A stretch of 64,000 nt of DNA from Dehalococcoidia bacterium (GTDB taxonomy: Bacteria > Chloroflexota > Dehalococcoidia > Tepidiformales > Tepidiformaceae): assembly GCA_003104995.1 (NCBI GenBank), contig PQAO01000021.1, forward strand, positions 186,001-250,000. The letters are read 5' to 3'. A program made the position numbers and the translations under genes. Shown here one piece after another: positions 7,333-15,638 of the stretch. The notes under the pieces were generated by a model that had not been told where the DNA came from, made no database searches, and saw only the letters and a list, made by a program, of their open reading frames with translations. The number at the start of each line of letters is the position of its first letter. Within the stretch, counting starts at the first letter, position 1.

Positions 7333-8772
7333 GTGATGGGCGGCCTTCGAGCAATAGCCGGTTCCGCGCTGATCGCCGCAGCATGTCTGCTCGTCGCCTG
7401 CGAGGACGCCGAACCGGCGGCGCACGGCGCTCGCCCGGAAACCGTCGAGGAGTTCTTCGCCGAGCTGGAGCAAGCCATCCAGAAGGATGGCAAGGTCTTC
7501 CACGCGACGGTGGAGCTGCGCGCGGTCGACAACGGCGTGGAGGGCCTCTGGGCGACTACCGAGGGCTGGGTCCAGGACGGTGCCGAGCGAGCACGGGCGC
7601 ACTGGCAAAAGGGTCCGGGTAACACCAACGACATCGCGGAGCGCACGGTCCATATCTACGACCCGGACGGTGTCTACTCAGCGAACCTGGACGGCGACGA
7701 CGATCCGGGTTTCCGGCGGCGAACCGAGGCTGAGAACTGCCTTGCGGACGCTCCGACGCCGATCGTTGCGCAGGTGGCGTGCGGATTTCTCCCTTTCGGC
7801 GGCCCCGATTGGCAGCTGTCGGTCGAGCAGTCAAAGTTCGAGGGTCGGGCGACGGTGGCGTTGGTCGGCACCTACGCCGTAAGTTCGCCCGTTGGTTCGG
7901 AAGAGTTCCCGGTGGGCGGCCCGACGCCGCACCCCGTAATGACCGCTGCGACCCGGGCCGTTTACACGCTGCACCTCGATGCCGCGAGCCACCTGCCGGT
8001 TGCGAGCGTCTCGTGGGTGGACTCGGACCCCGACCGCAAGGTATTCGGCAGCGAGGCGCGGTTCCAGACCGAGTTCCTGGACGACTCGTCGTTGCCAAAT
8101 GACTGGTTCGACCCGCGCTCCATCGGGTACGTGCCCCCCGCGGAGCAGGAGCGCCGCGTCCTGGAGGACCCGAAGCTCGGGACGCCCGTCTACTGGCTGG
8201 GACGCTCATTCGATCCTCAGAATGGGCTGCCGCCTCTCGGAAGCCTCTACGTGAACGGGTACCAGCCCGGCCGTCAGCGCGGCGGCGACGAACCGAACAT
8301 CCAGATCGGGCTGCGCTCTTCGGGTCGGGGTGGCATGGTGCGGCTGGATCACTACCCGCCGGGTGACTGGGAGGCGTTCAAACAACGGCTTGGTGGCAAC
8401 TTCCCCTGGACGTGGTGTAGCGAAATGCGCGAATTCACCGTCGGCGCTGCGAAGGTGACCATCCTCGCTGGATACGAGTCGTTCCCGTACGATCTCGACC
8501 CGGGCGCCGTGACGGTCGTTCCCGTTACCCCTGGACACGACCCGCCGCCGGTGCAAGGGACTCTCACGGTACCGCCGCTCAAGACCGAGCCGTGCCCCGC
8601 CACGCCGCCCGACCGGTTCATGGCCGAAGTGCGCTTCCCCGATGCCACGGTCGTCATCAACGGGCCGCTTGGTTACGGAGGGCAGGACGGCCGGCCCTGG
8701 GGCGCTTACGACACAGCAGAAGCGCTGGAGGTGGTGGCCCGGGCATTGCGGCCGCGACAGCAGGGCGAGTGA
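7333..8772 (+). CDS. Predicted lipoprotein of unknown function
   Basis: A 479-residue protein with a lipoprotein signal peptide: a hydrophobic stretch (ALIAAACLLVAC) ends in lipobox LVAC at about residue 22, followed by an acidic tether (EDAEPAA). A central part describes an exported beta-rich domain (VYTLHLDAASHLPVASVSW resembles outer-lipoprotein strands), and the C-terminal half contains GSLYVNGYQPG and FPDATVVINGP. No family recognised. The start is GTG 7333 or ATG 7336; TATGCT lies 5 nt before the GTG, consistent with a leaderless transcript. A strong hairpin terminator follows 33 bp after the stop, so it is probably monocistronic. Confidence 0.82.
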   Translation: MMGGLRAIAGSALIAAACLLVACEDAEPAAHGARPETVEEFFAELEQAIQKDGKVFHATVELRAVDNGVEGLWATTEGWVQDGAERARAHWQKGPGNTNDIAERTVHIYDPDGVYSANLDGDDDPGFRRRTEAENCLADAPTPIVAQVACGFLPFGGPDWQLSVEQSKFEGRATVALVGTYAVSSPVGSEEFPVGGPTPHPVMTAATRAVYTLHLDAASHLPVASVSWVDSDPDRKVFGSEARFQTEFLDDSSLPNDWFDPRSIGYVPPAEQERRVLEDPKLGTPVYWLGRSFDPQNGLPPLGSLYVNGYQPGRQRGGDEPNIQIGLRSSGRGGMVRLDHYPPGDWEAFKQRLGGNFPWTWCSEMREFTVGAAKVTILAGYESFPYDLDPGAVTVVPVTPGHDPPPVQGTLTVPPLKTEPCPATPPDRFMAEVRFPDATVVINGPLGYGGQDGRPWGAYDTAEALEVVARALRPRQQGE

Positions 8773-8804
8773 ACGGCCTGCCAGGCATCCATCCAGGAAT
8801 GCCG

Positions 8805-8846
8805 AAGGGCCGCCTCCAGCCCCTGTGGGTGGAAAGCGGCCCTTTT
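8805..8846 (+). terminator. Rho-independent terminator after the 479-residue lipoprotein gene
   Basis: AGGGCCGC (8806-8813) pairs with GCGGCCCT (8836-8843) around a 22-nt loop, followed by TTTT. Confidence 0.65.
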
Positions 8847-9325
8847 GGCTTCGTGGAGGTAGTCTATCGAAAACCACTGGTACCCGGCCCCGCCGCGTGA
8901 GCTTGCGCCCCGCCAGCGAACAACCAGGCCCTGCGCCGCTGCGCACTGCCGGGGGCCTTGCGGCATCCCGGGGGCTTCCCTGGCCCGCGACCTTGCGGCT
9001 GCGGACCCCGGTACCACCCTGCCTCAGCCGGTTGCCCCGCTGAGACCGCGCTGGCGGCGGCCATCTCGGAAGCCGTGACTCCCGCGCTGGCCTTCAGCGC
9101 TTCCAGGCCGATTGGCCTTTCCCCGCCTGCGTGGTGGCTCTCGACCACCCCGCCTCCAACGCCGCGAAATGTATACGCCCCGCTGCCCGGCTCCAAGCTA
9201 CTTATGACGCCTTCCGTCAGCGTTCACAAACCCTTGATCGAGGGCTCGTTTTATCGTCGCGATCTCGCTCGTTCGTGACAGAACGCGAGCCCGGGACCGA
9301 ACGTGCTTATGTGGTGCATTCGGTA
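8847..9325. other. Intergenic stretch with no gene recognised
   Basis: About 480 bp between the lipoprotein terminator and the DUF2568 gene. Frames on both strands are short and lack ribosome-binding sites or protein-like composition. GC drops toward the right end (9200-9330). I see no tRNA T-loop, no RNase P, tmRNA or SRP RNA core. Several short self-complementary pieces exist (for example GGCCGATTGGCC near 9109), so an unrecognised structured RNA cannot be excluded. Confidence 0.5.
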
Positions 9326-9341
9326 AAGATGGTGTCATCTT
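9326..9341 (-). terminator. Weak hairpin just past the DUF2568 gene
   Basis: AAGATG (9326-9331) and CATCTT (9336-9341) form a 6-bp stem with a 4-nt loop, 2 bp after the stop of the minus-strand gene; on that strand it is followed by a single extra T and no real T-tract, so termination is tentative. Confidence 0.3.
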
Positions 9342-9343
9342 GC

Positions 9344-9688
9344 TCAGGACCGCAGGTCAAACAGGACCTTGATGCTCCGGCTGACCACCGCCAGCACCCC
9401 AAGAGCCGTTGCCAGCAAGGGCCGATCCATCGCCATCAGGGCGAGCATGGCGACCCCGAACACGGCCGCCTCGACAAGGATCGCGCCGGCCGGGTGCACC
9501 TTCACCCGTGCCTTTGGCGAGACGAACAGTCCCCATCCGAGGGCGGCAAGCGCCGGCGCCGCCAACGCAAGCGTCGCCTTTTCTCCCCACGAGCCTCCTG
9601 CGTGAAGCCCCCACGCTCCAAGGACCGCCAGCACCGCAAGTTCCAGCCCGAACCGCAGTGCGAGGTTCGCGCCCTTCACGGCTCCCAT
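9344..9688 (-). CDS. DUF2568/YrdB-family membrane protein
   Basis: A 114-residue integral membrane protein with about four helices. The N-terminus MGAVKGANLALRFGLELAVL and the later RPLLATALGVLAVVSRSI fit the DUF2568 (YrdB) family, whose function is unknown. The start at 9688 is supported by TACACT at 9695-9700, exactly 6 nt upstream, with no Shine-Dalgarno, suggesting a leaderless mRNA; a longer upstream frame would run through the terminator at 9746-9778. It is the next gene after the short-chain dehydrogenase-like gene but separated from it by that terminator. Confidence 0.8.
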   Translation of the reverse strand: MGAVKGANLALRFGLELAVLAVLGAWGLHAGGSWGEKATLALAAPALAALGWGLFVSPKARVKVHPAGAILVEAAVFGVAMLALMAMDRPLLATALGVLAVVSRSIKVLFDLRS

Positions 9689-9745
9689 GACCCGAGTGTA
9701 GGCCAGCGTGCCCCTTCGTTCCCGGCCACGCGGCGGCTGGGGCGC

Positions 9746-9778
9746 AAAACGGCCGCGCAAAATCCGCGCGGCCGTTTT
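9746..9778 (-). terminator. Strong symmetric terminator after the SDR-like gene
   Basis: A perfect 13-bp stem, AAAACGGCCGCGC (9746-9758) with its reverse complement at 9766-9778, loop AAAATCC, with T-runs at both ends. It sits 19 bp beyond the stop of the SDR-like gene and upstream of the DUF2568 promoter. Confidence 0.8.
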
Positions 9779-9797
9779 CGGGTTGGCGGGTCCTGGA

Positions 9798-10772
9798 TTA
9801 GCCGAAGGTGAGCGGGGTGCTGCTCCAGGGGGCAAGCTCTTCCGAAACATTGAGCTTCACCTCCTGCCAGGTCACCTTGACGCCGCGCTCGCCCTTCGCT
9901 TTCTCCTCCTCGACCATCACCTCGAACATGCCCTGGTTGGTCGCCTCGCCGGGCTGAGCCAGGAGCTGCATGAAGGCCTCGGCCGCTTCGTACGTCTCCA
10001 GCATCCGCGGCTGCCACCGCCCGAAGACTTTCGGGTTCTCCGCGTACTCGTTGGTCATCCCGGTCCGGACGAACGGGTACATCACCGAGAACGCCGACAC
10101 CAGGCTGGCCGCCTTGCCCAGGTTCACCGCCAGCACCTTCGGCAGCTGGAGCACCGCCCAGTTCGCGATCGCGTACCCGGGAACGCTCATGCCCGGGTCG
10201 ATCGATTGGCGCGAAGAGATGTACACGATCTGCAACGGCTCGTTCGCATAGACCGCCTCGCCCGACCACAGGTGGGTCATCGCCATGAAGCCATCGATCT
10301 TGGTGTCGAGCACCATCCGCGTCTCTTCAAGGTTGTTGATGAAGGCTTGCCGCACGCGTGCCCGCCGCATCGCCATCGATTCGCCTTCCACTTCACGAAG
10401 CGAACGCCCGAACGCATAACCCTTCTCGGTCAGGCCCGAATTGCAGATGACCAGGTTCGGGATGCCGCCCATCTTGTCGATCACATAGGTCCGGGTCGCC
10501 CACAGGTCGCCCATGTTGGTCACGTCCGCCTGCAGCGGGAACGCGTTCACGCCTTGCGCGCGAAGGAAGTCGACGAGGTCGAGCCCGTCGTCGTAGCTGC
10601 TATGGAAGTGGACCGCCACGCTCTCGGCGCCGTTCAGGCCCGCGGCGAGCGCGAACGACTGGCCGAGCCCACCGTCCTTGCCGGCGCCCGAAATCAGGAC
10701 GCGCTTGCCCTTCACCCCTGCCGAAAACTCCGCCGGGAAGCGGAAGTTGTCGGGATTCACCGTAAATGCCAT
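9798..10772 (-). CDS. Short-chain dehydrogenase/reductase-like protein, catalytic Lys apparently missing
   Basis: A 324-residue protein with an SDR Rossmann fold: KGKRVLISGAGKDGGLGQSF gives a variant glycine loop, LQADVTN the adenine-pocket Asp, and LVICNSG stands where SDRs have NNAG. The active-site region reads YISSRQSIDPGMSVPGYAIA followed by N, so Ser and Tyr are present but the usual YxxxK reads Y-A-I-A-N. The C-terminus (about residues 255-324) is an extra tail. It could be an inactive or altered SDR, or related to atypical enoyl reductases. The ATG at 10772 has GGAG 8 nt upstream; the gene is monocistronic by its terminator. Confidence 0.78.
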   Translation of the reverse strand: MAFTVNPDNFRFPAEFSAGVKGKRVLISGAGKDGGLGQSFALAAGLNGAESVAVHFHSSYDDGLDLVDFLRAQGVNAFPLQADVTNMGDLWATRTYVIDKMGGIPNLVICNSGLTEKGYAFGRSLREVEGESMAMRRARVRQAFINNLEETRMVLDTKIDGFMAMTHLWSGEAVYANEPLQIVYISSRQSIDPGMSVPGYAIANWAVLQLPKVLAVNLGKAASLVSAFSVMYPFVRTGMTNEYAENPKVFGRWQPRMLETYEAAEAFMQLLAQPGEATNQGMFEVMVEEEKAKGERGVKVTWQEVKLNVSEELAPWSSTPLTFG

Positions 10773-10948
10773 GTCTGAAAACTCCGAAGGTATTGGTGCG
10801 CATTATGGCAGAGAGCCAGCCTATAGGCGCAGCCAACCAGTTCCCCGGGGTCATGCAACGAAGTCGATGCCCCGGCAGACGAATCATGCAGGTCCAACCC
10901 TCAGCGCCTTCGCCCCGCCTGGCGCCTTGCGCCGCTTCGCCGAAGCAG

Positions 10949-12253
10949 CTAACAGCAGAAGCGCCGCACGACCTCATACATCAGCTCGCAGCCCATATTC
11001 AGGTTTTCGACCGTCAGGAACTCGTTGTTCCCGTGGAACCCGGCTGCTTCCTCGGGGCTGAGCAGGCAGGGAATGAACCCGTACGCTGGTATCCCGCGAC
11101 CCCGCAGGAAGCGGTTGTCCGTCGCACCCACGGTCATCGAAGGTACCACCACAGCATCCTCCATCGACTCCTTGATGACGTTGTTGATGGTCCAGAAGAG
11201 CTCGGTGTCCCAATCGGCCGCGGGGGCGGCGCCCGTCGCGTTCCGCGTCACGAATTCCACCTCGATCCGGTCATCGTCCACCCGGCGGATGACCTCTTGC
11301 CGCCACGCCTCGCGGTCCTGGCCCGGCAGGAGCCTGCAATCCAGCATCGCCTCACTCTTCGCCGGGATGACGTTCACCTTGATGCCGCTGTTCACCATCG
11401 TCACGTTGAGCGTGTTGACGAACGCCGCGTACAGCGCGGGCGAGCGCCTGATCTGTGCTTCGACCGCCGCGGCATCGGAAGCAGGCGGCATCAGCCCTGC
11501 ATCTGCCAGGCGCTCCAGGTAGGCGGTGGTGTCAGGCGTATACGTGATTCCCCGGTCCCATTCGTGCAGCCGCAACAACGCGCGCATCAGGTGGATGGCT
11601 GAGTTGTCTTCGTGCGGGCGGCTACCGTGGCCCGGTGTGCCAACCGCGGTCAGTTTCAGGCCTGCCGCCAGCTTTTCGTTCGTCGCCACCGAGAACAACC
11701 TTGCCGGCTTCCCTGCGAACCTCGCCGCGCCCATCCCTCCTTCGCTGAGCTCGAACTCGACATCTACCACGTCCGGCCGATGCTTACAGAGCCAGCCCAT
11801 GCCCCAGGCGCTCCCTGCCTCTTCGTCCGGCACCGCGCAGAACACGACATCTCGCTTCAGCGGCAGCCCCTGGCGTTTGAGCAGCAGGAAGGCAATCAAT
11901 TGCATCACCCCGCAACCCTTCATATCCACCGCGCCCCGCCCGTAGACCCGGCCGTCCCGCACCACTCCTTCGAACGCCGGCATGTCCCAGTAGCGCGCCT
12001 CCACCGGGACAACGTCAGTGTGGTTGCAGAGCATCAGCCCACCCTTCGAGCCATCCCCTCGAAGCCGGGCGACCAGCACCTCGCGGTTCGGCTGGGTTTC
12101 GATGTACTCGGTTTCGAGGCCCTCGGCTTCGATCAGCGACCCGAGGAATCGCGCCGCCGGCTTTTCGTTCCCCGGTGGGTTGGTCGTGTCGATCTGCAGG
12201 TAACGTACGAAGATGTCCAGCGCCTCTCGCTGGATGGCAGCCCAGTCAATCAC
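10949..12253 (-). CDS. M20-family metallopeptidase/deacylase
   Basis: A 434-residue zinc hydrolase of the ArgE/DapE/carboxypeptidase G2 superfamily. Metal-ligand motifs are in order: HTDVVPVE (residues ~81-88), GRGAVDMKG, DEEAGS with the catalytic Glu next to the ligand Glu, and a C-terminal GFHGNNEF carrying the last His. It would cleave an amide bond from a peptide or N-acyl amino acid; the substrate is unknown. The GTG start at 12253 is used because the peptide begins MIDWAAIQREALDIF as family members do. The nearest upstream gene, asd, is 146 bp away. Confidence 0.9.
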   Translation of the reverse strand: MIDWAAIQREALDIFVRYLQIDTTNPPGNEKPAARFLGSLIEAEGLETEYIETQPNREVLVARLRGDGSKGGLMLCNHTDVVPVEARYWDMPAFEGVVRDGRVYGRGAVDMKGCGVMQLIAFLLLKRQGLPLKRDVVFCAVPDEEAGSAWGMGWLCKHRPDVVDVEFELSEGGMGAARFAGKPARLFSVATNEKLAAGLKLTAVGTPGHGSRPHEDNSAIHLMRALLRLHEWDRGITYTPDTTAYLERLADAGLMPPASDAAAVEAQIRRSPALYAAFVNTLNVTMVNSGIKVNVIPAKSEAMLDCRLLPGQDREAWRQEVIRRVDDDRIEVEFVTRNATGAAPAADWDTELFWTINNVIKESMEDAVVVPSMTVGATDNRFLRGRGIPAYGFIPCLLSPEEAAGFHGNNEFLTVENLNMGCELMYEVVRRFCC

Positions 12254-12399
12254 TTCTTTCCCCCGCGACGGAGTGTCGCCGCATCCTTCACGGTTCGGGG
12301 AAATCCCGCAATCCCGGGAAGCGATTCATCCACGAAGTACCCCGGGGGGCTGCGAGGCTCATGAGGGATGCTTTCTCGCCAACCGGCTTCGGCGCTCGC

Positions 12400-13422
12400 T
12401 TACCGCCGGATGAGCCCCCGCCGCGCCGCTTCCTCGATGACCTGGACCACGTTCGTCGCCGCGCCCTTGCGGATGCTGTCCGTCACTGTCCAGAACGCGA
12501 TCCCGCCCGGGAGCGACGTGTCGGCCCGCAGGCGGCCCACCAGCACTTCGTCCGTCCCGGCCACGTCCATCGGCGTCGGATAGAGCTCCTGCCCCGGGTC
12601 GTCCATCAGCCGCACTCCCGGGGTCGACTCCATCAGGCGACGCGCCTCGGCCGGGCTGACGGGGTTCTCGAACTCCGCCCACACAGACATGGCGTGCCCG
12701 AAAAACGTCGGTATCCGCACACAGGTGGCGCTTACCGCCACATCCGGCGCGTGCAGGATCTTCCGCGTCTCGTTCGCCATCTTGATCTCTTCCTTCGTGT
12801 ATCCGTCTTCCGCGAAGAGGTCGATCTGCGGCACCGCGTTGAAGGCAATCTCCCGCTTCTGCGTGCCCGATGGCTCATGCCGCCCTGCGAGGGCTGCCGC
12901 CGATTCGGTTCGCAGGCCTTCAACGGCCGCGGCCCCGGCGCCCGCCACCGCCTGGTACGTACTCACTACCACCCGCTTGAGCGGGTTGACCCGGTGGATC
13001 GGGTTGAGCGCCAGCACCATCGGCGTGGTCGTGCAGTTCGGCTGGCTCACGATGCCCTGGTGCCACTCCAGGTCCGCCGCATTGATCTCCGGGATGACGA
13101 GCGGAACGGCCGGGTCCATCCGGTAGGCGCTCGAGTCGTCGATCACGAAGCTGCCCTGCGCCTGGGCGATTGGCGCGTATTGCTTCGAGGCTGCTCCCGA
13201 TGCGGAGAGGAAGACGATGTCGTCGTCCCTCGTGAAGCTTGCCTCCGTCGTCTCCTCTACCGTGATCTTCTCGCCCCGGAACTCGACCACCTTCCCTGCA
13301 GACCGGGCGGTGGCCAGCAGGCGCAGACGCTTGACCGGCACCTTCCGGCTGTCCAGCAGGCTTAAGAACTCGCGACCGACAATGCCGGCACCGCCAATGA
13401 CGGAGATGTTGTAGGCGTCCAA
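12400..13422 (-). CDS. asd: Aspartate-semialdehyde dehydrogenase
   Basis: A 340-residue NADP-dependent reductase that makes aspartate semialdehyde from aspartyl phosphate for lysine, threonine, methionine and diaminopimelate. Seen: Rossmann loop VIGGAGIVGREFL, the active-site Cys in SQPNCTTTP, and the catalytic-His region VRIPTFFGHAMSV. The length is that of the common bacterial enzyme. GGAG lies 11 nt upstream of the ATG. Neither lysC nor other pathway genes are next to it, so it is a lone biosynthetic gene here. Confidence 0.94.
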   Translation of the reverse strand: MDAYNISVIGGAGIVGREFLSLLDSRKVPVKRLRLLATARSAGKVVEFRGEKITVEETTEASFTRDDDIVFLSASGAASKQYAPIAQAQGSFVIDDSSAYRMDPAVPLVIPEINAADLEWHQGIVSQPNCTTTPMVLALNPIHRVNPLKRVVVSTYQAVAGAGAAAVEGLRTESAAALAGRHEPSGTQKREIAFNAVPQIDLFAEDGYTKEEIKMANETRKILHAPDVAVSATCVRIPTFFGHAMSVWAEFENPVSPAEARRLMESTPGVRLMDDPGQELYPTPMDVAGTDEVLVGRLRADTSLPGGIAFWTVTDSIRKGAATNVVQVIEEAARRGLIRR

Positions 13423-13483
13423 GGAGCGCTCCGGGAGAGGATGTGCCGTTATGGTAGCGCGCCTCCCGCGGAAGGGTCATCCG

Positions 13484-14221
13484 CTACGGTGTCCGCCTTC
13501 GTAACGTTGCTGCCCCCAGCGCGAGTGAAAGCACCGTAGTCCCGGCAAGCACTGCCGTGTCGAGCGCCAGCCGGCCGCCGAACCCATCACCCGCCGCCAC
13601 GCGCGTGAGGGCGTCGTAGGCATACGTCATGGGGAGCACGTTCGAGAGCGCTTCGAGCGCGCCCGCCATCTGTTCCCGGGGCGCCAGCAGCCCGCTCAAG
13701 AGGAACTGCGGCAGCAGAAATGCCGGCATGAACTGCACCGCCTGGAACTCGCTTCGGGCGAAGGCGCTCACCAGCAACCCCAGCGCCGTCCCGAGGATGG
13801 CGTTCAGCACGGCCAGCGCCACAACTCCCGCTATCGGTCCTTCTACCTCGAGCCCCAGGAACCCGAACGACACGATCGACACCACGATCCCCTGCAGGAT
13901 CGCCACTGTCCCGAACGCCAGCCCGTAGCCCGCCAGCAGGTCGAACTTCGCGATTGGGGTCGTCAGCAAGCGCTCCAGCGTGCCGGACGTCCGCTCGCGC
14001 AGCATGGTGATCGAAGTCACCAGGAACATCGACGTCAGCGGGAAGATCCCCAGCAGCGGCACCCCCACCCGCTGGAACACGCGGTCCTGGTCCGAATACA
14101 CCCACTTCACCAGTGCTTCGAGGAGCACCGGCACCAGTACCAGCAGGCCGACCGTTCGCAGGTCGTGGCGCAGTTGGGTCAGCACCCGCACGCCGGTGGC
14201 AACCGTCATTCGTACGTTCAC
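13484..14221 (-). CDS. ABC-2 type exporter permease
   Basis: A 245-residue membrane protein with about six helices. The segment TSITMLRERTSGTLERLLTT is the classic ABC-2 permease signature of NodJ/DrrB-type exporters, and the C-terminal half has helices with LLPQFLLSGLLAPREQM. It should form the channel for the ATPase encoded next door and export a drug-like compound or lipid. The GTG start at 14221 overlaps the ATPase stop (GTGA) and has AAGGAGC 8 nt upstream; ATG 14209 is an alternative. Confidence 0.9.
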   Translation of the reverse strand: MNVRMTVATGVRVLTQLRHDLRTVGLLVLVPVLLEALVKWVYSDQDRVFQRVGVPLLGIFPLTSMFLVTSITMLRERTSGTLERLLTTPIAKFDLLAGYGLAFGTVAILQGIVVSIVSFGFLGLEVEGPIAGVVALAVLNAILGTALGLLVSAFARSEFQAVQFMPAFLLPQFLLSGLLAPREQMAGALEALSNVLPMTYAYDALTRVAAGDGFGGRLALDTAVLAGTTVLSLALGAATLRRRTP

Positions 14222-14940
14222 CCGGCACGCTCCTTCGTCCCCACCAGGTTCAAAAACGCCTCTTCGACGGTTGAGGCGTTTGCCTGCAACAACACGTCCG
14301 CCGGGCTCGCGTGCGCCAGGATGAGGCCTTCCCGCATCAAGATGAGCTCGTCGCAGCGCTCTGCTTCGTCCATGACATGAGAGGAAATCAGCAGCGTTGT
14401 TCCCCGGTCCGCCAGCTCGTGGAACGTGGTCCACAACTCCTGGCGAAGGACCGGATCAAGGCCAACCGTCGGTTCGTCGAGCACCAGCACTTCGGGTTCG
14501 TTCAAGAGCGCGGTGGCAAGTGACACTCGTGCCCGTTGCCCGCCGGAGAGCTGGCTAACCAGCTTATCGCCGTACCCCGTCAGTCCGACCGTCTCGACCA
14601 CTGCGGCCACGCGCTCCGACGCCGCTCCCAGGATCTTCGCGAAGTACCTCAGGTTCGCCCCAACCGTCAGGTCGTCATACACGGCCGGAGCCTGCGTTAC
14701 ATACCCAACTCGCGACCGGAGCGCCCTGGTCCCGGCTGGCAGCCCGAGCACCGTCACGCGTCCGCCGGCGACAATCTGCACGCCGACAATCGCGCGCATC
14801 AAGGTCGTCTTGCCGCATCCGCTCGGGCCAAGCAGGCCGGTGATTCTCCCTGCCTGGATGCCGATGGAAAGCCCGGGGAGCACTTCCTTGCCCCCGCGAA
14901 CAACGCGGAGGGAGTCGATCTCGATCGCTGGAGAGGTCAT
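14218..14940 (-). CDS. ABC exporter ATP-binding protein
   Basis: A 240-residue ATPase. Walker A is GPSGCGKTT, the signature motif is QLSGGQRARV and Walker B is EVLVLDEPTVGLDP; the H-loop His sits in LLISSH. The best resemblance is to the NatA/DrrA-type drug-export ATPases. It overlaps the TetR gene upstream (ATGA, 14937-14940) and the permease downstream, forming a three-gene operon TetR-ATPase-permease probably controlled by that TetR. Confidence 0.93.
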   Translation of the reverse strand: MTSPAIEIDSLRVVRGGKEVLPGLSIGIQAGRITGLLGPSGCGKTTLMRAIVGVQIVAGGRVTVLGLPAGTRALRSRVGYVTQAPAVYDDLTVGANLRYFAKILGAASERVAAVVETVGLTGYGDKLVSQLSGGQRARVSLATALLNEPEVLVLDEPTVGLDPVLRQELWTTFHELADRGTTLLISSHVMDEAERCDELILMREGLILAHASPADVLLQANASTVEEAFLNLVGTKERAG

Positions 14941-15557
14941 GTTCCCGCCTCCTGATGCAGAGCGCCGGTCAGATAACGCTGGATGGTTGGGCCAAATGCC
15001 GCGAGTATCTCGCTCCGGTCAGCCTCGACGAGGGCGTGAATGGCGACGACATAACGCCCCAAAACGATGCCCGCCATCTGTGTCGCCACCAGCGCCGCCC
15101 GGTACTCGGGCTGGTCGATGCCGCAAGCTGCCAGCACCTGAGCGACCGCCCCCACGATCTGCTCGCGGACCATCTTGGACGCGACTTCCTCGGTCATTGC
15201 TGACCGCACGATCGCCAGCATCGTCCGGTTCGTGTCCTCCGAGTCCCAGGCCTCGAGCAGAAATTCCACCAGGGCCGGCCCGGCCGAATCTGGCGCGCGT
15301 TCCAGCGCTTCCCGCAGCGGTGTCGCCGGGTTGATCGGCAGTCGGACCGCCTCCACGAACAGCCCATCCTTGGTGCGGAAGAAGTGCAGGACCAGTGCCG
15401 GGTCCACACCAGCCGCTTTGGCCACCGAGCGGATCGTTGTTCCGCGGAACCCGGTTGCGATGAACTGGCCCCTTGCCGCCGCCAGGATCGCCTCCCGTGT
15501 CCCCGAATTGCCTGAGCGGCGCCCGGCGCGCCGTATCGCCACTGGAGAATTCATCAC
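14937..15557 (-). CDS. TetR-family regulator of the ABC exporter operon
   Basis: A 206-residue repressor. The N-terminal helix-turn-helix reads TREAILAAARGQFIATGFRG then TTIRSVAKAAGVDPALVLHF, typical of TetR; the C-terminal ~150 residues form a divergent ligand pocket. It is first in the operon with the exporter, so the usual logic is drug binding, release and derepression. GTG 15557 and ATG 15554 are both in frame; AAGAAT 7 nt before the GTG suggests a leaderless start there. A CCGGA-TAC-TCCGG palindrome lies within its promoter. Confidence 0.9.
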   Translation of the reverse strand: MMNSPVAIRRAGRRSGNSGTREAILAAARGQFIATGFRGTTIRSVAKAAGVDPALVLHFFRTKDGLFVEAVRLPINPATPLREALERAPDSAGPALVEFLLEAWDSEDTNRTMLAIVRSAMTEEVASKMVREQIVGAVAQVLAACGIDQPEYRAALVATQMAGIVLGRYVVAIHALVEADRSEILAAFGPTIQRYLTGALHQEAGT

Positions 15558-15564
15558 CTGTGGA

Positions 15565-15594
15565 ATTCTTCGGCCGCCGGATACTCCGGGTCAA
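15565..15594 (-). promoter_or_regulatory. Promoter of the TetR-exporter operon with internal palindrome
   Basis: On the minus strand: TTGACC (-35, 15589-15594), 18-bp spacer, AAGAAT (-10, 15565-15570), then 7 nt to the GTG. A perfect inverted repeat CCGGA-GTA-TCCGG (15577-15589) fills the spacer and is a candidate TetR operator; a repressor bound there would block the promoter. Confidence 0.5.
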
Positions 15595-15638
15595 CCCCCG
15601 GCGTAAACTCCGGCGCATCACCTCCCCGGGAGCTCTTC

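Noticed and set aside
8864-9196. Minus-strand 110-residue frame
   Set aside because: Gly/Pro/Arg-rich with no protein-like domain or ribosome-binding site; typical high-GC noise.
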